This document shows positions 38,740 to 48,685 of a stretch of DNA of 64,000 bases, piece after piece. The translations under genes were made by a program, and so were the position numbers. This stretch comes from Gammaproteobacteria bacterium. GTDB lineage: Bacteria; Pseudomonadota; Gammaproteobacteria; JASBUN01. Where the stretch lies: NCBI GenBank assembly GCA_030147845.1, contig JASBUN010000058.1, positions 307,585 to 371,584 of the forward strand, in the 5' to 3' direction. Each line of letters begins with the position of its first letter. The first letter of the stretch is position 1. The notes beneath the pieces are model-generated. The model was not told where the DNA came from and made no database searches. It saw only the letters and a program-made list of their open reading frames with translations.

Positions 38740-41700
38740 CTACGACACCACGATGGGGCCTTGCTTGAGCTGTTCGAGCAGCTCCTGCTCAGTCTTTTCA
38801 ACCCAGACCTTCACCTCGTCGGGCGTGCGGAGCGTGGCGCTACTTATTTTTACGTGGTGTGTCTTTGGCTCCACGAGCTTGTCGGCCTGGATGCGCGCGT
38901 CTGCGAAGAGCTGCGGGAGTGCAGCTGTGCGCGTCCTCCAGGCATCAAGAGAAATACGCTCCAGAGAATCGAGTACTTCTTGCTCGGAGCCGGTTGTGCC
39001 CTTAGTGACCTTGACGATATGCCATTGACCGAGGATGCGATCCTGTTCCTCTTGACCGATCTTCTGCCAGCTCTCGGCGCTTGAGAGGCGCTGCCACTCT
39101 TCGTCATAGATTTCGGCAAAGTGCTTCTCCGCTTCTGAAAGAGCGGCCCGGAGTGCATCCGCCAGCGCCTTGGTAAGATCGGGTACCGGGTCCGTCGTGT
39201 CGAGTAGGCTACGGTTCGCCACAATCGCATCGATTTGTGGCTTCACCTCCTTGGCAGCATCCAGACCATCGGCATGCTTGGACAACACCAGCAAACGCTT
39301 ATAGGCTGGCAAGCGCTTCTCTGCCATGTCGCGCGCCTTGCTCCACGCTTCGATGTTCTTGATGAGCTCGTCGTGGCGGTTGAGAATGCCAAGCAGTTGT
39401 TCGTTACCAGCAAGCGACTGCAAATCCAACAAGTGACTGGTAACCGGTCGTTCGGGCAGCGGGGCTTCGCCGCCGGCAGCGTTGGCTAACTCGGCAAGCT
39501 TTGTGAGGAACTGGCCGGCGGCCGCGGCCTCCTCGTTCGGCTTGCAGGCAATCCCGGCCGTCTGAAACAGCTTGCGCACCTTGAGGCGCTGTCGGGTATC
39601 AATGGTCGCACTCTCAACGCGGAAGTCTGTAATCGACACCTTTGCCTGATCCAGCTGACCCGGCTTGAGTGGTGCTCCGTTGGCGGTCGCGCGCAGATGC
39701 CCGGTTCCGAACAGGCTAATGAGCGCAGCATCAATTGCGTCTCGCGACCAACCATAGGGCGGGTCCGAAAAATGGGCGCGCACATCCTTACCCTTCTTCC
39801 CGGAACCGACAAATGAAAGCACGGCCGAGCAAACCGGGTGATCTTCGGTCTTGCCACTGTAGTCCATCACTTCAAGGGGATGTTCGGCGCCGTTTCGGGC
39901 ATGCTCGATCACTTTTGGCCAACGGTGGTCGTCTGCGTCCTTGAACTCGTAGAACAAGCGGTCCAACGATGCGTCGGCGGCTTCCCTCACTTTATCCAGC
40001 AGGGTCGCCTCCAACCGCTCGGCACCGCCACCCTGGAATACCTTTGCCCCATCGATGACTTCGGCTACCAGTGTTCGCAGGCCATTTGTCGCTTCGGTAA
40101 GACGTGTTTCCATGCCTTGGCGGGCCTCAATACCTTCGGGTGTCGAAGGCACGCCTTTGTATTCCAGCGTATCCTTGGCCCCGCTCTGGGAGGCGATGAC
40201 ACGCGCCAGCGCTTCGGCACGGGACTTCGGCACAAATATATGGATGACAGGGCTATCCGGCCCTGCCGCACGCGCATCGGAGATCACATTCTTCTCATCG
40301 GCGCCCCAGCCATCGCGTATCCACACCGGAATTTCGTGGCCCATGGATTGTGGCGGCTCGGCGCCAAAGTGCAGCGCGAGCTTCCTGGGCTCCTTACACT
40401 TGCCATGCATGAGCTTCACGGACCCAACCGCACCCTGTATGGCTGCGCCAAGGAGCTGGGCGCGTTTGCTGCTCATGCGGGTGGGATCGTTGACGAGCTT
40501 GGTTTGCCGATTGCGGAACTCGGCTTCCCACTCGCTGCTCTCCCGCGTCTGCAGGCTATATTCGTCGTCCAGCTTCATCAACGTGCCGGCGGCGACCAGT
40601 TCGTCCAAAAGCTTCGGAAGCTGACCACGCAATGCGGCACCATCCTTGGCCAAGTCCTCCACCAGCAAATCCGCCAGGGTTTCCGCCGTGGCGCGAACCC
40701 CGATGTCGACCCCTGCTTCTCGAGGAAGTTTTCGGATCAAGAACACCAGGGAACACAGCCGGGATTTGAGGCGCCCATCGGAAGTGCCATCGTCCTGCTC
40801 GAGAATGGTCTCATTGACCTCACGGAGCAGTACGCCGGATTGAAGCAGGTTGGCGGAGATCTCCTCAAACAGGAAATCCGCTGGCACCACTGTACCAACC
40901 GGTTCCTCAGCAGTGCGGCGTATAGCGTCGTAGACGATCCGCAGCTGCGTGCGGAGCTGACCCGCCGTGCCCGCGCGATCAACCGCGCGCAGTGTGTGCT
41001 CCCAGAAGCGTCGACGGACAGGTAGTAACGGGTAGTCTTCGACCAGGATGGACTTGTCTTCACTACGGGGGCCAATCTTGGTGCCAACCAAGTGACGGTC
41101 GAGTTCACCGGTGTTGGCATCCAGTGTGGATTTGACGTCGTTGACGCGGTCCGCGCGCTTCGCCAGCACAACCCGACGAGTGACGGTTTCGACGTCATTG
41201 TCCGAAAGTTCTACGTTGACCGTGAAGCGGCCCTGCAGGCGTTGCAGCGCCGGCGTGCCGGACAGGGCCGTCTGGCCAGTACCCATAAAGAGCAAACGGT
41301 CTCCGAATCGTTTGCTGCAGGCCTCTACCACTTCCTGCACGACGTAGGACCGGCTGGTGTCGTCGCCGATGTACTGTTGTACTTCGTCGAGAATGATAAC
41401 CGTACAAGGCATCTCGCCGCTGAACGCCAAGGTATCCTGCAAGGCGCTTGTGAACTCGTCCGTGGTGATGTCCTTAGGCTTCGGGAACTGGGCACGTATT
41501 GCGGCCTTAGCTTCCTTCTCGTTGGCGGCGAAGTTCGTGTCGGATGCGAGCAACGCTTTGGCGATAAGAGGGCTGACGTACAGGTCATTCAACTCTCGGC
41601 GAAAATCTCGCCCTTGCGCCTCAACCGCAGCGCAGACCGGGTCGTAGATATCGTTCTTTTTCAGCCAGAGGCAGAAACGTGCTTGAGGGAAACTCTCCGG

Positions 41701-42183
41701 AAGTTCCATGGACTTGAACACGATCCCAAGCAGCGCGAGTCGAACGCTGTCACCGGCACCGGCGCCGAGTGTACCTGCCGCAGCGTGAAGCCCATGTCCG
41801 CGTTTACCCAAGGTCGAAATTTCTTTCAGCAAGTCCTGCACATCGCTCGGTAGCCGCGCCAAACCGCGAGCGCTGGCACCATCTTCTGGGAACGTGTAGT
41901 CCGTCCACAGGAAGCGCAGCATCTTTGCCAGGTGAGACTTACCGCTTCCAAAGAACCCGCTGACCCATGCGGCTGGCTGTTCGGGCTGTCCCTGATTACT
42001 GACGTAAGAATCAAGTATGCGCACGAGGCCGCGCTGATACTCACCTTCACAGACGAAGTGCTCGAGCTCGAAACGCAGGGTGCGACGTTCATCATCGGTC
42101 AGGGCATCGGTCATAGTCGCGACGCCATTGTTCAGCAAGGTGATCTTGCTGGGGTCTCTCTGGTAGATCTCCCTGTTTTTCAT
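38740..42183 (-). CDS. brxC: BrxC, large P-loop ATPase
   Basis: AAWVSGFFGSGKSHLAKMLRFLW; start at MKNREIYQRDP overlaps the brxB stop. Confidence 0.96.
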   Translation of the reverse strand: MKNREIYQRDPSKITLLNNGVATMTDALTDDERRTLRFELEHFVCEGEYQRGLVRILDSYVSNQGQPEQPAAWVSGFFGSGKSHLAKMLRFLWTDYTFPEDGASARGLARLPSDVQDLLKEISTLGKRGHGLHAAAGTLGAGAGDSVRLALLGIVFKSMELPESFPQARFCLWLKKNDIYDPVCAAVEAQGRDFRRELNDLYVSPLIAKALLASDTNFAANEKEAKAAIRAQFPKPKDITTDEFTSALQDTLAFSGEMPCTVIILDEVQQYIGDDTSRSYVVQEVVEACSKRFGDRLLFMGTGQTALSGTPALQRLQGRFTVNVELSDNDVETVTRRVVLAKRADRVNDVKSTLDANTGELDRHLVGTKIGPRSEDKSILVEDYPLLPVRRRFWEHTLRAVDRAGTAGQLRTQLRIVYDAIRRTAEEPVGTVVPADFLFEEISANLLQSGVLLREVNETILEQDDGTSDGRLKSRLCSLVFLIRKLPREAGVDIGVRATAETLADLLVEDLAKDGAALRGQLPKLLDELVAAGTLMKLDDEYSLQTRESSEWEAEFRNRQTKLVNDPTRMSSKRAQLLGAAIQGAVGSVKLMHGKCKEPRKLALHFGAEPPQSMGHEIPVWIRDGWGADEKNVISDARAAGPDSPVIHIFVPKSRAEALARVIASQSGAKDTLEYKGVPSTPEGIEARQGMETRLTEATNGLRTLVAEVIDGAKVFQGGGAERLEATLLDKVREAADASLDRLFYEFKDADDHRWPKVIEHARNGAEHPLEVMDYSGKTEDHPVCSAVLSFVGSGKKGKDVRAHFSDPPYGWSRDAIDAALISLFGTGHLRATANGAPLKPGQLDQAKVSITDFRVESATIDTRQRLKVRKLFQTAGIACKPNEEAAAAGQFLTKLAELANAAGGEAPLPERPVTSHLLDLQSLAGNEQLLGILNRHDELIKNIEAWSKARDMAEKRLPAYKRLLVLSKHADGLDAAKEVKPQIDAIVANRSLLDTTDPVPDLTKALADALRAALSEAEKHFAEIYDEEWQRLSSAESWQKIGQEEQDRILGQWHIVKVTKGTTGSEQEVLDSLERISLDAWRTRTAALPQLFADARIQADKLVEPKTHHVKISSATLRTPDEVKVWVEKTEQELLEQLKQGPIVVS

Positions 42184-42749
42184 AATTCGTACACTCCTCG
42201 ATCTTCTTGTAAGGTGATCGGGACTGCGAGGTAGTTCCACCCATCCCGTGCGTCCAACAACCGATAGTTACTGTTCTCGTACTCCCCTGGGAAGAACACC
42301 GCCACGCGACCTCTAATATCTCGCTCGATCTCCTTCATCAACTCCGACACGCGCATGAATCCGAATAGTGAGGCGATGCCATAGATACCAACTACCGAGT
42401 TGTCATCCGCTTCCGGTGCCGTCAGTACCTCCTGTACCCGCCCGGCAACATGCTGCAGAAAGTCGTCTTCTAGCTTCAACTCGAGATCTTCCGGAGAGTC
42501 GAAGTAGCTATCCCGATATTCCGTATTCGCCATCCACTCCGAGAATGCCCGGGTCAGGTCACACTCGCTCCAACCATGTCCTGCCTCTGCGGTCGCCAGC
42601 GCGAATAGGTCTTTGCGCGCCCGCAGCCGTCGCTCGTCCGCCTTGTCGTAGACTATGAATATGGCGCGCTGCGCGCCCGCCAGATCCTTCTGCCACGGGA
42701 GCGCAATGTAGCTCTTGTAGCGCTCAGCCAGCCTGTCGATGCGTCCCAT
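42180..42749 (-). CDS. brxB: BrxB (DUF1788)
   Basis: RVSELMKEIERDIRGRVAVFFPGEYENSNYRLLDARDGWNYLAVPI. Confidence 0.95.
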   Translation of the reverse strand: MGRIDRLAERYKSYIALPWQKDLAGAQRAIFIVYDKADERRLRARKDLFALATAEAGHGWSECDLTRAFSEWMANTEYRDSYFDSPEDLELKLEDDFLQHVAGRVQEVLTAPEADDNSVVGIYGIASLFGFMRVSELMKEIERDIRGRVAVFFPGEYENSNYRLLDARDGWNYLAVPITLQEDRGVYEL

Positions 42750-43563
42750 GGATCAACTCCCGTTCCTTGTCGGTGAATATTGTTGGAAACGACACGTCAA
42801 TCATCGAACCGGACTGCTTGAGATCGAGCAGCCCGAGCCGCTTGGCATCGACGGCAACGTCTATGAGTTCGTCGGGGTCGGCATCCAACACAGCCGTCCA
42901 GGGTGTCTCGAACAGCAGACGACCGCGCCGGCCAACCGCAAATCCCATGAATAACGCGTATGTAGTTGCGGCCGGCGTTGCCTCAACGCGCTGCCTGATT
43001 TTTCGACTTCTTCCTTCCAGGTGACCGGACTGTGTCCATGATGACGAGGCGTTGCGCATCACCTTATCGAGCGTCGCTTCATTCAGGCGACCCTTGACTG
43101 CGTCGGTGAGTGCATCCTTCATCAATTGCCGCGCGAACTCGTGGCCAAACGGTGTACCGATAACGGCCCGTGCGGTTGCTCGTAGCAGCGGGTCGCGCGC
43201 AAGGGCGAGCACGAGCGCCAGCAGGGGGCGACTAGTTTCGTGCCGACTCCAGAAATCCCTCAGAACCCGGAAAAGAATCACCCGAGCATCGAGACCATAG
43301 AGTTCGGTCAGCCGCTGCAGCGATAGTTTGCGGGTTGCCACCGTCCTCTTGCCGAGACAGTTATCTTCCATGACGGCGCCCGCGTAGTCCTCGCGGGACG
43401 CCTCGCCCGGAACCGCATCCAGAAGACGCGATAACTCATCGAGCATGATCGTGCGACTCGTGTGGGTACCCCGATCGCCCGACCGGAACCCCCAGGCCAT
43501 GGCCTGGCTGCCGGTTAACCCAGCAATCCCTGCCTCGAAGTTCAGATCGGATATCGCACCCAT
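42724..43563 (-). CDS. brxA: BrxA (DUF1819)
   Basis: HTSRTIMLDELSRLLDAVP...NCLGKRTVATRKLSLQRLTELYGLD; first gene of the BREX operon. Confidence 0.93.
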   Translation of the reverse strand: MGAISDLNFEAGIAGLTGSQAMAWGFRSGDRGTHTSRTIMLDELSRLLDAVPGEASREDYAGAVMEDNCLGKRTVATRKLSLQRLTELYGLDARVILFRVLRDFWSRHETSRPLLALVLALARDPLLRATARAVIGTPFGHEFARQLMKDALTDAVKGRLNEATLDKVMRNASSSWTQSGHLEGRSRKIRQRVEATPAATTYALFMGFAVGRRGRLLFETPWTAVLDADPDELIDVAVDAKRLGLLDLKQSGSMIDVSFPTIFTDKERELIHGTHRQAG

Positions 43564-43571
43564 GGTGAGGT

Positions 43572-43599
43572 ACTATAGTGAGTCTGAAAAATATGTAAA
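43572..43599 (-). promoter_or_regulatory. Sigma70-like promoter of the BREX operon
   Basis: Minus strand TTTACA - 16 nt - TATAGT, ending 8 nt before the brxA ATG. Confidence 0.65.
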
Positions 43600-43633
43600 T
43601 GCTCGCCGGCTAGTTTGCCGGCGAGCATTTACA
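43594..43633. repeat. Perfect 17-bp inverted repeat with 6-nt spacer
   Basis: TGTAAATGCTCGCCGGC-TAGTTT-GCCGGCGAGCATTTACA. Confidence 0.95.
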
Positions 43634-43934
43634 GTCACAGGTGAGGCGTACAGGAGTTGTAAAACAATGGGTTACGATAGTTTTATTGAAGATCTGCCTT
43701 CCAAATCTGCAACGTGATCACCGCCGGAGCAGGATCAGCCGAGCCGCCGATAGCGGTATTGCGGAAGGTTTAGGGCGTTGGCTGGTATGGCCGTCGCCCG
43801 CTTTAGTCAGCAGCGTCCTGACGCATCTTGCCTTTGAGGCGAATGACCTCGTTAGCGCTTGTGCCGTGGCGGAGTTACTCAGGGCGAACGGCGCTTGGTT
43901 TTAAGAACACTCATGGCTCACACCCTCGCTACTC

Positions 43935-44706
43935 TACTGCGCACAGATCGTTCCAGCCGATGCCGCTCAGGCATTTCGAGCGCAGCGTTACATTAGGAAG
44001 ATCGAGAACAGTTTTCACGGTATCGGCGAGCACGCTCTTCTCGGTAGCCGTCAGCGTATTCAGGTGGCCATCACTGAACTAGACCAGCGCCTTCGGGCTC
44101 TCGCTTGGTTGAAAGTTCGGGTCGAAAAGCAAGCGGATGCGAATCCCCGTGACAAGCTCACCCCGGCATCGACCATCGCAGCAACATCGCGATAGTCATT
44201 AGCCTCGGCGCGTTGAAGAACGACCTTGACCTCGGTCGCCATCAGATCGTCAAAAGAGGCTACTTGCAAGACACCATCTTCCGTGAAGTCGGGCTTTCCT
44301 ACTCGCCCGAAAGCAATCGTGCCGAAGAAGGACACCTTGACGAGTTCCCTCTCGGAGTCCCCACCGGGGACAAGCACAACCCAAGTGTGTCCTGGTCTTG
44401 CAGTGTTGTGGACTGAACCACAAAGAGGAAAGCGGTCTCGATAGCTTCCCGATCAAGCGGCTTTTCCGGGAAGAAATCGAAAGCGACCGAATCACGGTGA
44501 CCCAGCCTCAGCGCAATGGCCGTGCCGCCGTACAACGTAAATACCAGATCAGGTACACGGCGAAGCTCTGGCCAAAGGTGCTGCTGCGCAGGCGGCAACA
44601 CGTCTACGCGAGGTTTGAACTTACGGCTCACGCAAATCTCCGCCCTGGCAGGGCAGAAACGTGATCCACGCTGGACAACCCGAGACGGTAGTGCCAATAC
44701 ACCCAA
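43935..44706 (-). pseudogene. Decayed AbiEii-like nucleotidyltransferase toxin
   Basis: LVFTLYGGTAIALRLGHRDSVAFDFF and VASFDDLMATEVKVVLQRAEANDYRDVAAMVDAGVSL lie in different frames; the upstream FNERSWVYWHYRLGL fragment resembles its usual partner. Confidence 0.7.
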
Positions 44707-45225
44707 GAACGTTCGTTGAACTGACCTGCCTGCGCGTGCGTTAAGACCTCGCGCAGCACCTCATCACCGACTTGCGTGACGAGCGGCTGAACATCAGTGT
44801 GCCGCCGATGTTCGTTACTCGGGTAATTACCCGCTCAGGCATAGCAACCGCCTCATCCGGCGTTTTCCACCAGATGCGCTACTGGCAAGGGGCTTTAAGG
44901 CTTCTCGGCTGATATGGATCATGCGACGGTCGCAGCAACGCAGCAACACACTTTTTCGATCTTATGCGCTCAGGAGAACTTGAGAGTACATCACGTAATC
45001 CACACGCTTTTACGAATAGCCGCGTTTTCATGGCGGTTCGGGATCCGCCTGGGAAAATGGTGTCGACTGGCTCCACCGGTGGCAATGCCGATACCCAGGG
45101 GCCGGATTGCGGCCACATCGAGGCGAGGAACGCTTGCGACCCTACGCAGACACTTTACGGCCAAATCGATAGCAACCCACGCAGTGAACGTGGGTGGCTC
45201 ACGGGAAGCACCCCATTCCTATACT

Positions 45226-45912
45226 TCACGCTCGGCTAGCGCCATTTATCCACTCACAAATCTTCATGGCTGCATGCGTCGGGGTAAACGCCGAAAAGTC
45301 AGCCACGCGATCCACCGGAAATTCATTCTCAGAGTGCCCAATGCCGGTGACCACAAGTACACCATTGCTGGCCCTAAGGGCATGGAGGAGTTCACATGCG
45401 GATTTTGCCCGGTATGCCTCAAATTGTGGCGTGGTGACATCCCCTCCACCACGAACGATCGCCAAAATGTCCCCGCGACGAACACCCTCTCTAAGATCGT
45501 CTAGCGCACGGGTTAGTCCTTCTGCACCATGAGAACGGAGAACCTTTGCCTGCCGGAAGACGTGAATTCCGTTTTTCCTTAAAATCCGAATGAAATCTTT
45601 TGCACCGAGAGAAAAGCTCTCAGTTGAGACGAGGAAGATCCTGCCGGTCAGTGGGTTCACAAGCGCCGGGATCGAAACGGGCGATTGCGCCCGAATCGCT
45701 CGCTTTTCTTTCCAGTCCGCGATCTTCAACCCGAGGATTACAGCCGCAGCGAGCACCATTAACTGTACTGCGACCAACCATGGCGCAAATACGTTTATCA
45801 ACGTAAAAGCGGCCCAAAAGACTACAACGCGATAAAACGCGCGCCTTTTCAGGAATAGGCTACAGACTAGGGTTGATACGAAAACAACGAGTTGATACGC
45901 AACAATGCCCAT
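45226..45912 (-). CDS. Membrane-anchored exonuclease VII large-subunit-like protein
   Basis: Hydrophobic N-terminal spans, then IVRGGGDVTTPQFEAYRAKSACELLHALRASNGVLVVTGIGHSENEFPVDRVADFSAFTPTHAAM matching XseA motifs. Confidence 0.8.
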   Translation of the reverse strand: MGIVAYQLVVFVSTLVCSLFLKRRAFYRVVVFWAAFTLINVFAPWLVAVQLMVLAAAVILGLKIADWKEKRAIRAQSPVSIPALVNPLTGRIFLVSTESFSLGAKDFIRILRKNGIHVFRQAKVLRSHGAEGLTRALDDLREGVRRGDILAIVRGGGDVTTPQFEAYRAKSACELLHALRASNGVLVVTGIGHSENEFPVDRVADFSAFTPTHAAMKICEWINGASRA

Positions 45913-46031
45913 GTCAACTGACTCCAGCCTTCTTCACACGACTGCGCCGGTATCTGTGGGCTCTGGAGGTCTAGCCGGTCGAAGCACACCGTCCGAAGGC
46001 TGCGCATCATCCCGCAAAGCGTCGCGGGACC

Positions 46032-46796
46032 TCACTTCGCGCACGTCTCACGTCGACGCGCATTACAAGATACGATATACAGCAAGGCTGGGGTGATCGT
46101 TTTCCATTTCGGTTCCGTAAGTTTCCAAACTCCCCACACGCTGGCGGTCAGCCAACCCATTGGGCCGATAACGTAGGCGATCGTCGACGTGAGGCCAGTG
46201 TAGGCTGCAAAAGGGAGTGTGACGCCGATCGCCTGCGTGAGAAATCCAAGCGCCGTGGTCGAGGCCGCGTATATGCCGAAACCCGACAATTGCGCTGCCC
46301 CTAGCGCAGCGATCGTGGCCATTGGCCCACGAAAGCTGTCGGAGTCTAGGCCCGCGCGGCTTGCAAGCGTATCGAAAGCGATCGGCTCCTGGAAGAACTT
46401 CATCCGCTGACGAGGGGTCATGTTCTGAAGCGCTGCCAGTATAATCGCATGCGACAGAAACACTTCGCAGTCATCCAAAGTCGAGTCGCCCTCGTAGACC
46501 TTTAAGTGTCGTGTTGCCTCGACAATCAACTCGTCATATCGCGGCGTCGCACGAAGCTCTTCCCTGGTCACTTCGTCCGATGACTCATTGCTGAACATTG
46601 TTCGCATTAAGGTCCAAGCGCTGCGGCTGCTTCTTTCTGCCTCCGCACGAACTTTGGAGTGATAGAGCCACTTGAAGCTGCGCTCGACTTGATCCAGCGA
46701 CGCCACCTCGTCCTTGCGCTCCAGCAGAAACCAGAGGTTGCGGAGATCACGATCATCCCACCCGGAAAGGGCTTCACGTAGGCTGATGGATGTCAT
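46032..46796 (-). CDS. YaaW-like membrane protein (tentative)
   Basis: Helical N-terminus, two hydrophobic spans, C-terminal TSTIAYVIGPMGWLTASVWGVWKLTEPKWKTITPALLYIV. Confidence 0.55.
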   Translation of the reverse strand: MTSISLREALSGWDDRDLRNLWFLLERKDEVASLDQVERSFKWLYHSKVRAEAERSSRSAWTLMRTMFSNESSDEVTREELRATPRYDELIVEATRHLKVYEGDSTLDDCEVFLSHAIILAALQNMTPRQRMKFFQEPIAFDTLASRAGLDSDSFRGPMATIAALGAAQLSGFGIYAASTTALGFLTQAIGVTLPFAAYTGLTSTIAYVIGPMGWLTASVWGVWKLTEPKWKTITPALLYIVSCNARRRETCAK

Positions 46797-46990
46797 TCGC
46801 CTTGTTTGCCGATCAGCCCCTCAATGCGGCACGTCTGCGATCCAATAATCGGAAAGTTCGCATAACGCGGTTCAGAGGTGTGATATTCATTGCCAGAGAC
46901 ATCAATGCAAATCCCATCTTTATCCGTCGCATGATGTAATTTCCTTGATTCGGCGTGACGGAGTTTCAACAACACATGCGAATCGTACAT
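46793..46990 (-). CDS. Small hypothetical protein upstream of the YaaW-like gene
   Basis: 65 aa; 4-nt overlap with the next gene. Confidence 0.45.
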   Translation of the reverse strand: MYDSHVLLKLRHAESRKLHHATDKDGICIDVSGNEYHTSEPRYANFPIIGSQTCRIEGLIGKQGE

Positions 46991-47446
46991 AGCGCGGACC
47001 AGCCGGTCAACTCAACCGGAGCCCTTCCTGTCTACATACTGATGACGACTCACGTTTTCGGGTGCGGCGCCAACTCGACGGGAACGCTTTCCCACAGACG
47101 CGCAAATTCATTTTGTCTCGCGCAGCTTCCCAATGCACGAAACAAAGAGAACGCGCGGTTGGCGACGACAAAGGTTTTCGGCGGCTCGTCAGTGAGACGT
47201 CCGGTAGTCTACCGAAACCTACCGCTCAAATATCCCCGACTGACTAGCGCGTTATGGCCAAACCCGTTATGCAGGCGATTACTAAATGCGTGCTCGGTGA
47301 CGTATACGATCTACCTAAATGACCCAGCAGTAGACCCACGAGACGCGGGAGCGCGAACTGCTAGGCGCATCCGGGCCTGAGGAGGCTTCGCAGCAAAAAG
47401 GCGTCGAGGCACGTATCGATTCAGGTAAGCATGATAGGCCCCGGGG

Positions 47447-47848
47447 ATGGAAGCGACGGGGAATCATGAACCACTGGTTCATGTCCTCTGCTGGGAGGAT
47501 CCGGTCAGATTCTCGGACACCGAGCCCACCTACATGGAATTTCCGATTACGGAAGAAGATCACGACGACATCTCGCTCAAGGAAAGCGTGCTGTTTCAAT
47601 GGAGAACGGATGACGCCAAGCAACCCGGGGATGCGGAATGGAACTATTGCCTGCGCCTTGCCGCGCTCGAATCAGCTGAAATCGTCAACCGAAACATCGT
47701 CCAGCCAGTGATTGCACTATTGCAGGGGAAATCGATCCGCACCGCGTTGCCGAAAGACATGAAAGGACTCGTGCATTTCGCCAAGACATCCGAACCGGGG
47801 CAATACCGTATTGTCTCAGTCCCGCACATCCGGGCACGACGCGCGTAA
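47447..47848 (+). CDS. Hypothetical protein
   Basis: 133-aa ORF with ordinary composition; no family recognised. Confidence 0.4.
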   Translation: MEATGNHEPLVHVLCWEDPVRFSDTEPTYMEFPITEEDHDDISLKESVLFQWRTDDAKQPGDAEWNYCLRLAALESAEIVNRNIVQPVIALLQGKSIRTALPKDMKGLVHFAKTSEPGQYRIVSVPHIRARRA

Positions 47849-48000
47849 CAACGGCGTCACTGCGGCACGGCTCTCCTGCAAGCCACAGGAAGCGGGGCCT
47901 TGTCGAGCGTTCCGGATCTGGATCTGAGCGGATGCGGGACGTAAACTGTTCGTTACATACAGGCACGCACCATTCACTTACATCCACGGTAGCAGAACGC

Positions 48001-48231
48001 ATGGCGATCAAGGATCTGACAACCGGCCGCGTGTACAGCACGCGCGCCTTTCGAGAGCGCCACGGCGCACAGTTCGCGAAACAGGGCATCGATCTGCGCG
48101 CGCCCTTCATCAACGAAGGCGACTGGCTCGGAGCACTGTGCGCGGCGACGCTCGATGACGAGGCAGCCGAGGCGGTGCTCGCGTACCTCAAAGCACTCAC
48201 CCCACCCGGGACAGAGCCCAACGACGATTAG
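48001..48231 (+). CDS. Small hypothetical protein
   Basis: MAIKDLTTGRVYSTRAFRERHGAQFAKQGIDLRAPFINEGDWLGAL. Confidence 0.5.
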   Translation: MAIKDLTTGRVYSTRAFRERHGAQFAKQGIDLRAPFINEGDWLGALCAATLDDEAAEAVLAYLKALTPPGTEPNDD

Positions 48232-48324
48232 GCCACCGAAGCGGCCGGCGCCCTCCGAAACCACAGCCTCGCCACCGGCGAACCTGCGGTGGCGAGCCCG
48301 GCGCGACACGGACCGCACCCGCCG

Positions 48325-48528
48325 TCAGCGGCGCCGGTACTCGAACAGATCCGCCACCTGGCATCCGAAGTAGGCGCACAGCCGGTCCAACACCTCCAGT
48401 TCAATGCGCGAGGCGGTTTCCTGGTACAGACGGGTGATGGTGCCCCGATTGATGCCGGTGTCGCGGGCCACATCCGCGATCTTCAACTTGCGTTCACCCA
48501 TCAAGCGGGACAGATGGCACTTGATCAT
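48325..48528 (-). CDS. Xre-family transcriptional regulator
   Basis: LSRLMGERKLKIADVARDTGINRGTITRLYQETASRIELEVLDRLCAYFGCQVADLFEY. Confidence 0.9.
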   Translation of the reverse strand: MIKCHLSRLMGERKLKIADVARDTGINRGTITRLYQETASRIELEVLDRLCAYFGCQVADLFEYRRR

Positions 48529-48685
48529 GCACCTATTCTCCTGAAGGTCAGAATAATCCACAATAAATCAAAATGCCTTGCGGAAGATCTTTTCGTAGGC
48601 TAAAATGATCTCCTATAGAACATATCGCCCTCTTGCGGAGCGCATTGTTCTTTGACAAATCCGAATGTACCAAAGGAGACCGTGG

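Noticed and set aside
39838-41025. 395-aa plus-strand ORF
   Set aside because: Antisense shadow of brxC.
43570-43586. T7 RNA polymerase promoter core (GACTCACTATAG) upstream of brxA
   Set aside because: A 12-nt exact match exists on the minus strand, but it lies inside a good sigma70 -35/-10 arrangement and lacks the rest of the T7 consensus; likely coincidence.
43594-43633. Rho-independent terminator at the BREX inverted repeat
   Set aside because: The stem is strong and a T-rich stretch follows on the minus strand, but its overlap with the -35 element fits an operator better; a dual role cannot be excluded.
44879-45239. Short ORFs on both strands between the AbiEii relic and the ExoVII-like gene
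   Set aside because: No motif, no convincing start context; probably non-coding or decayed.
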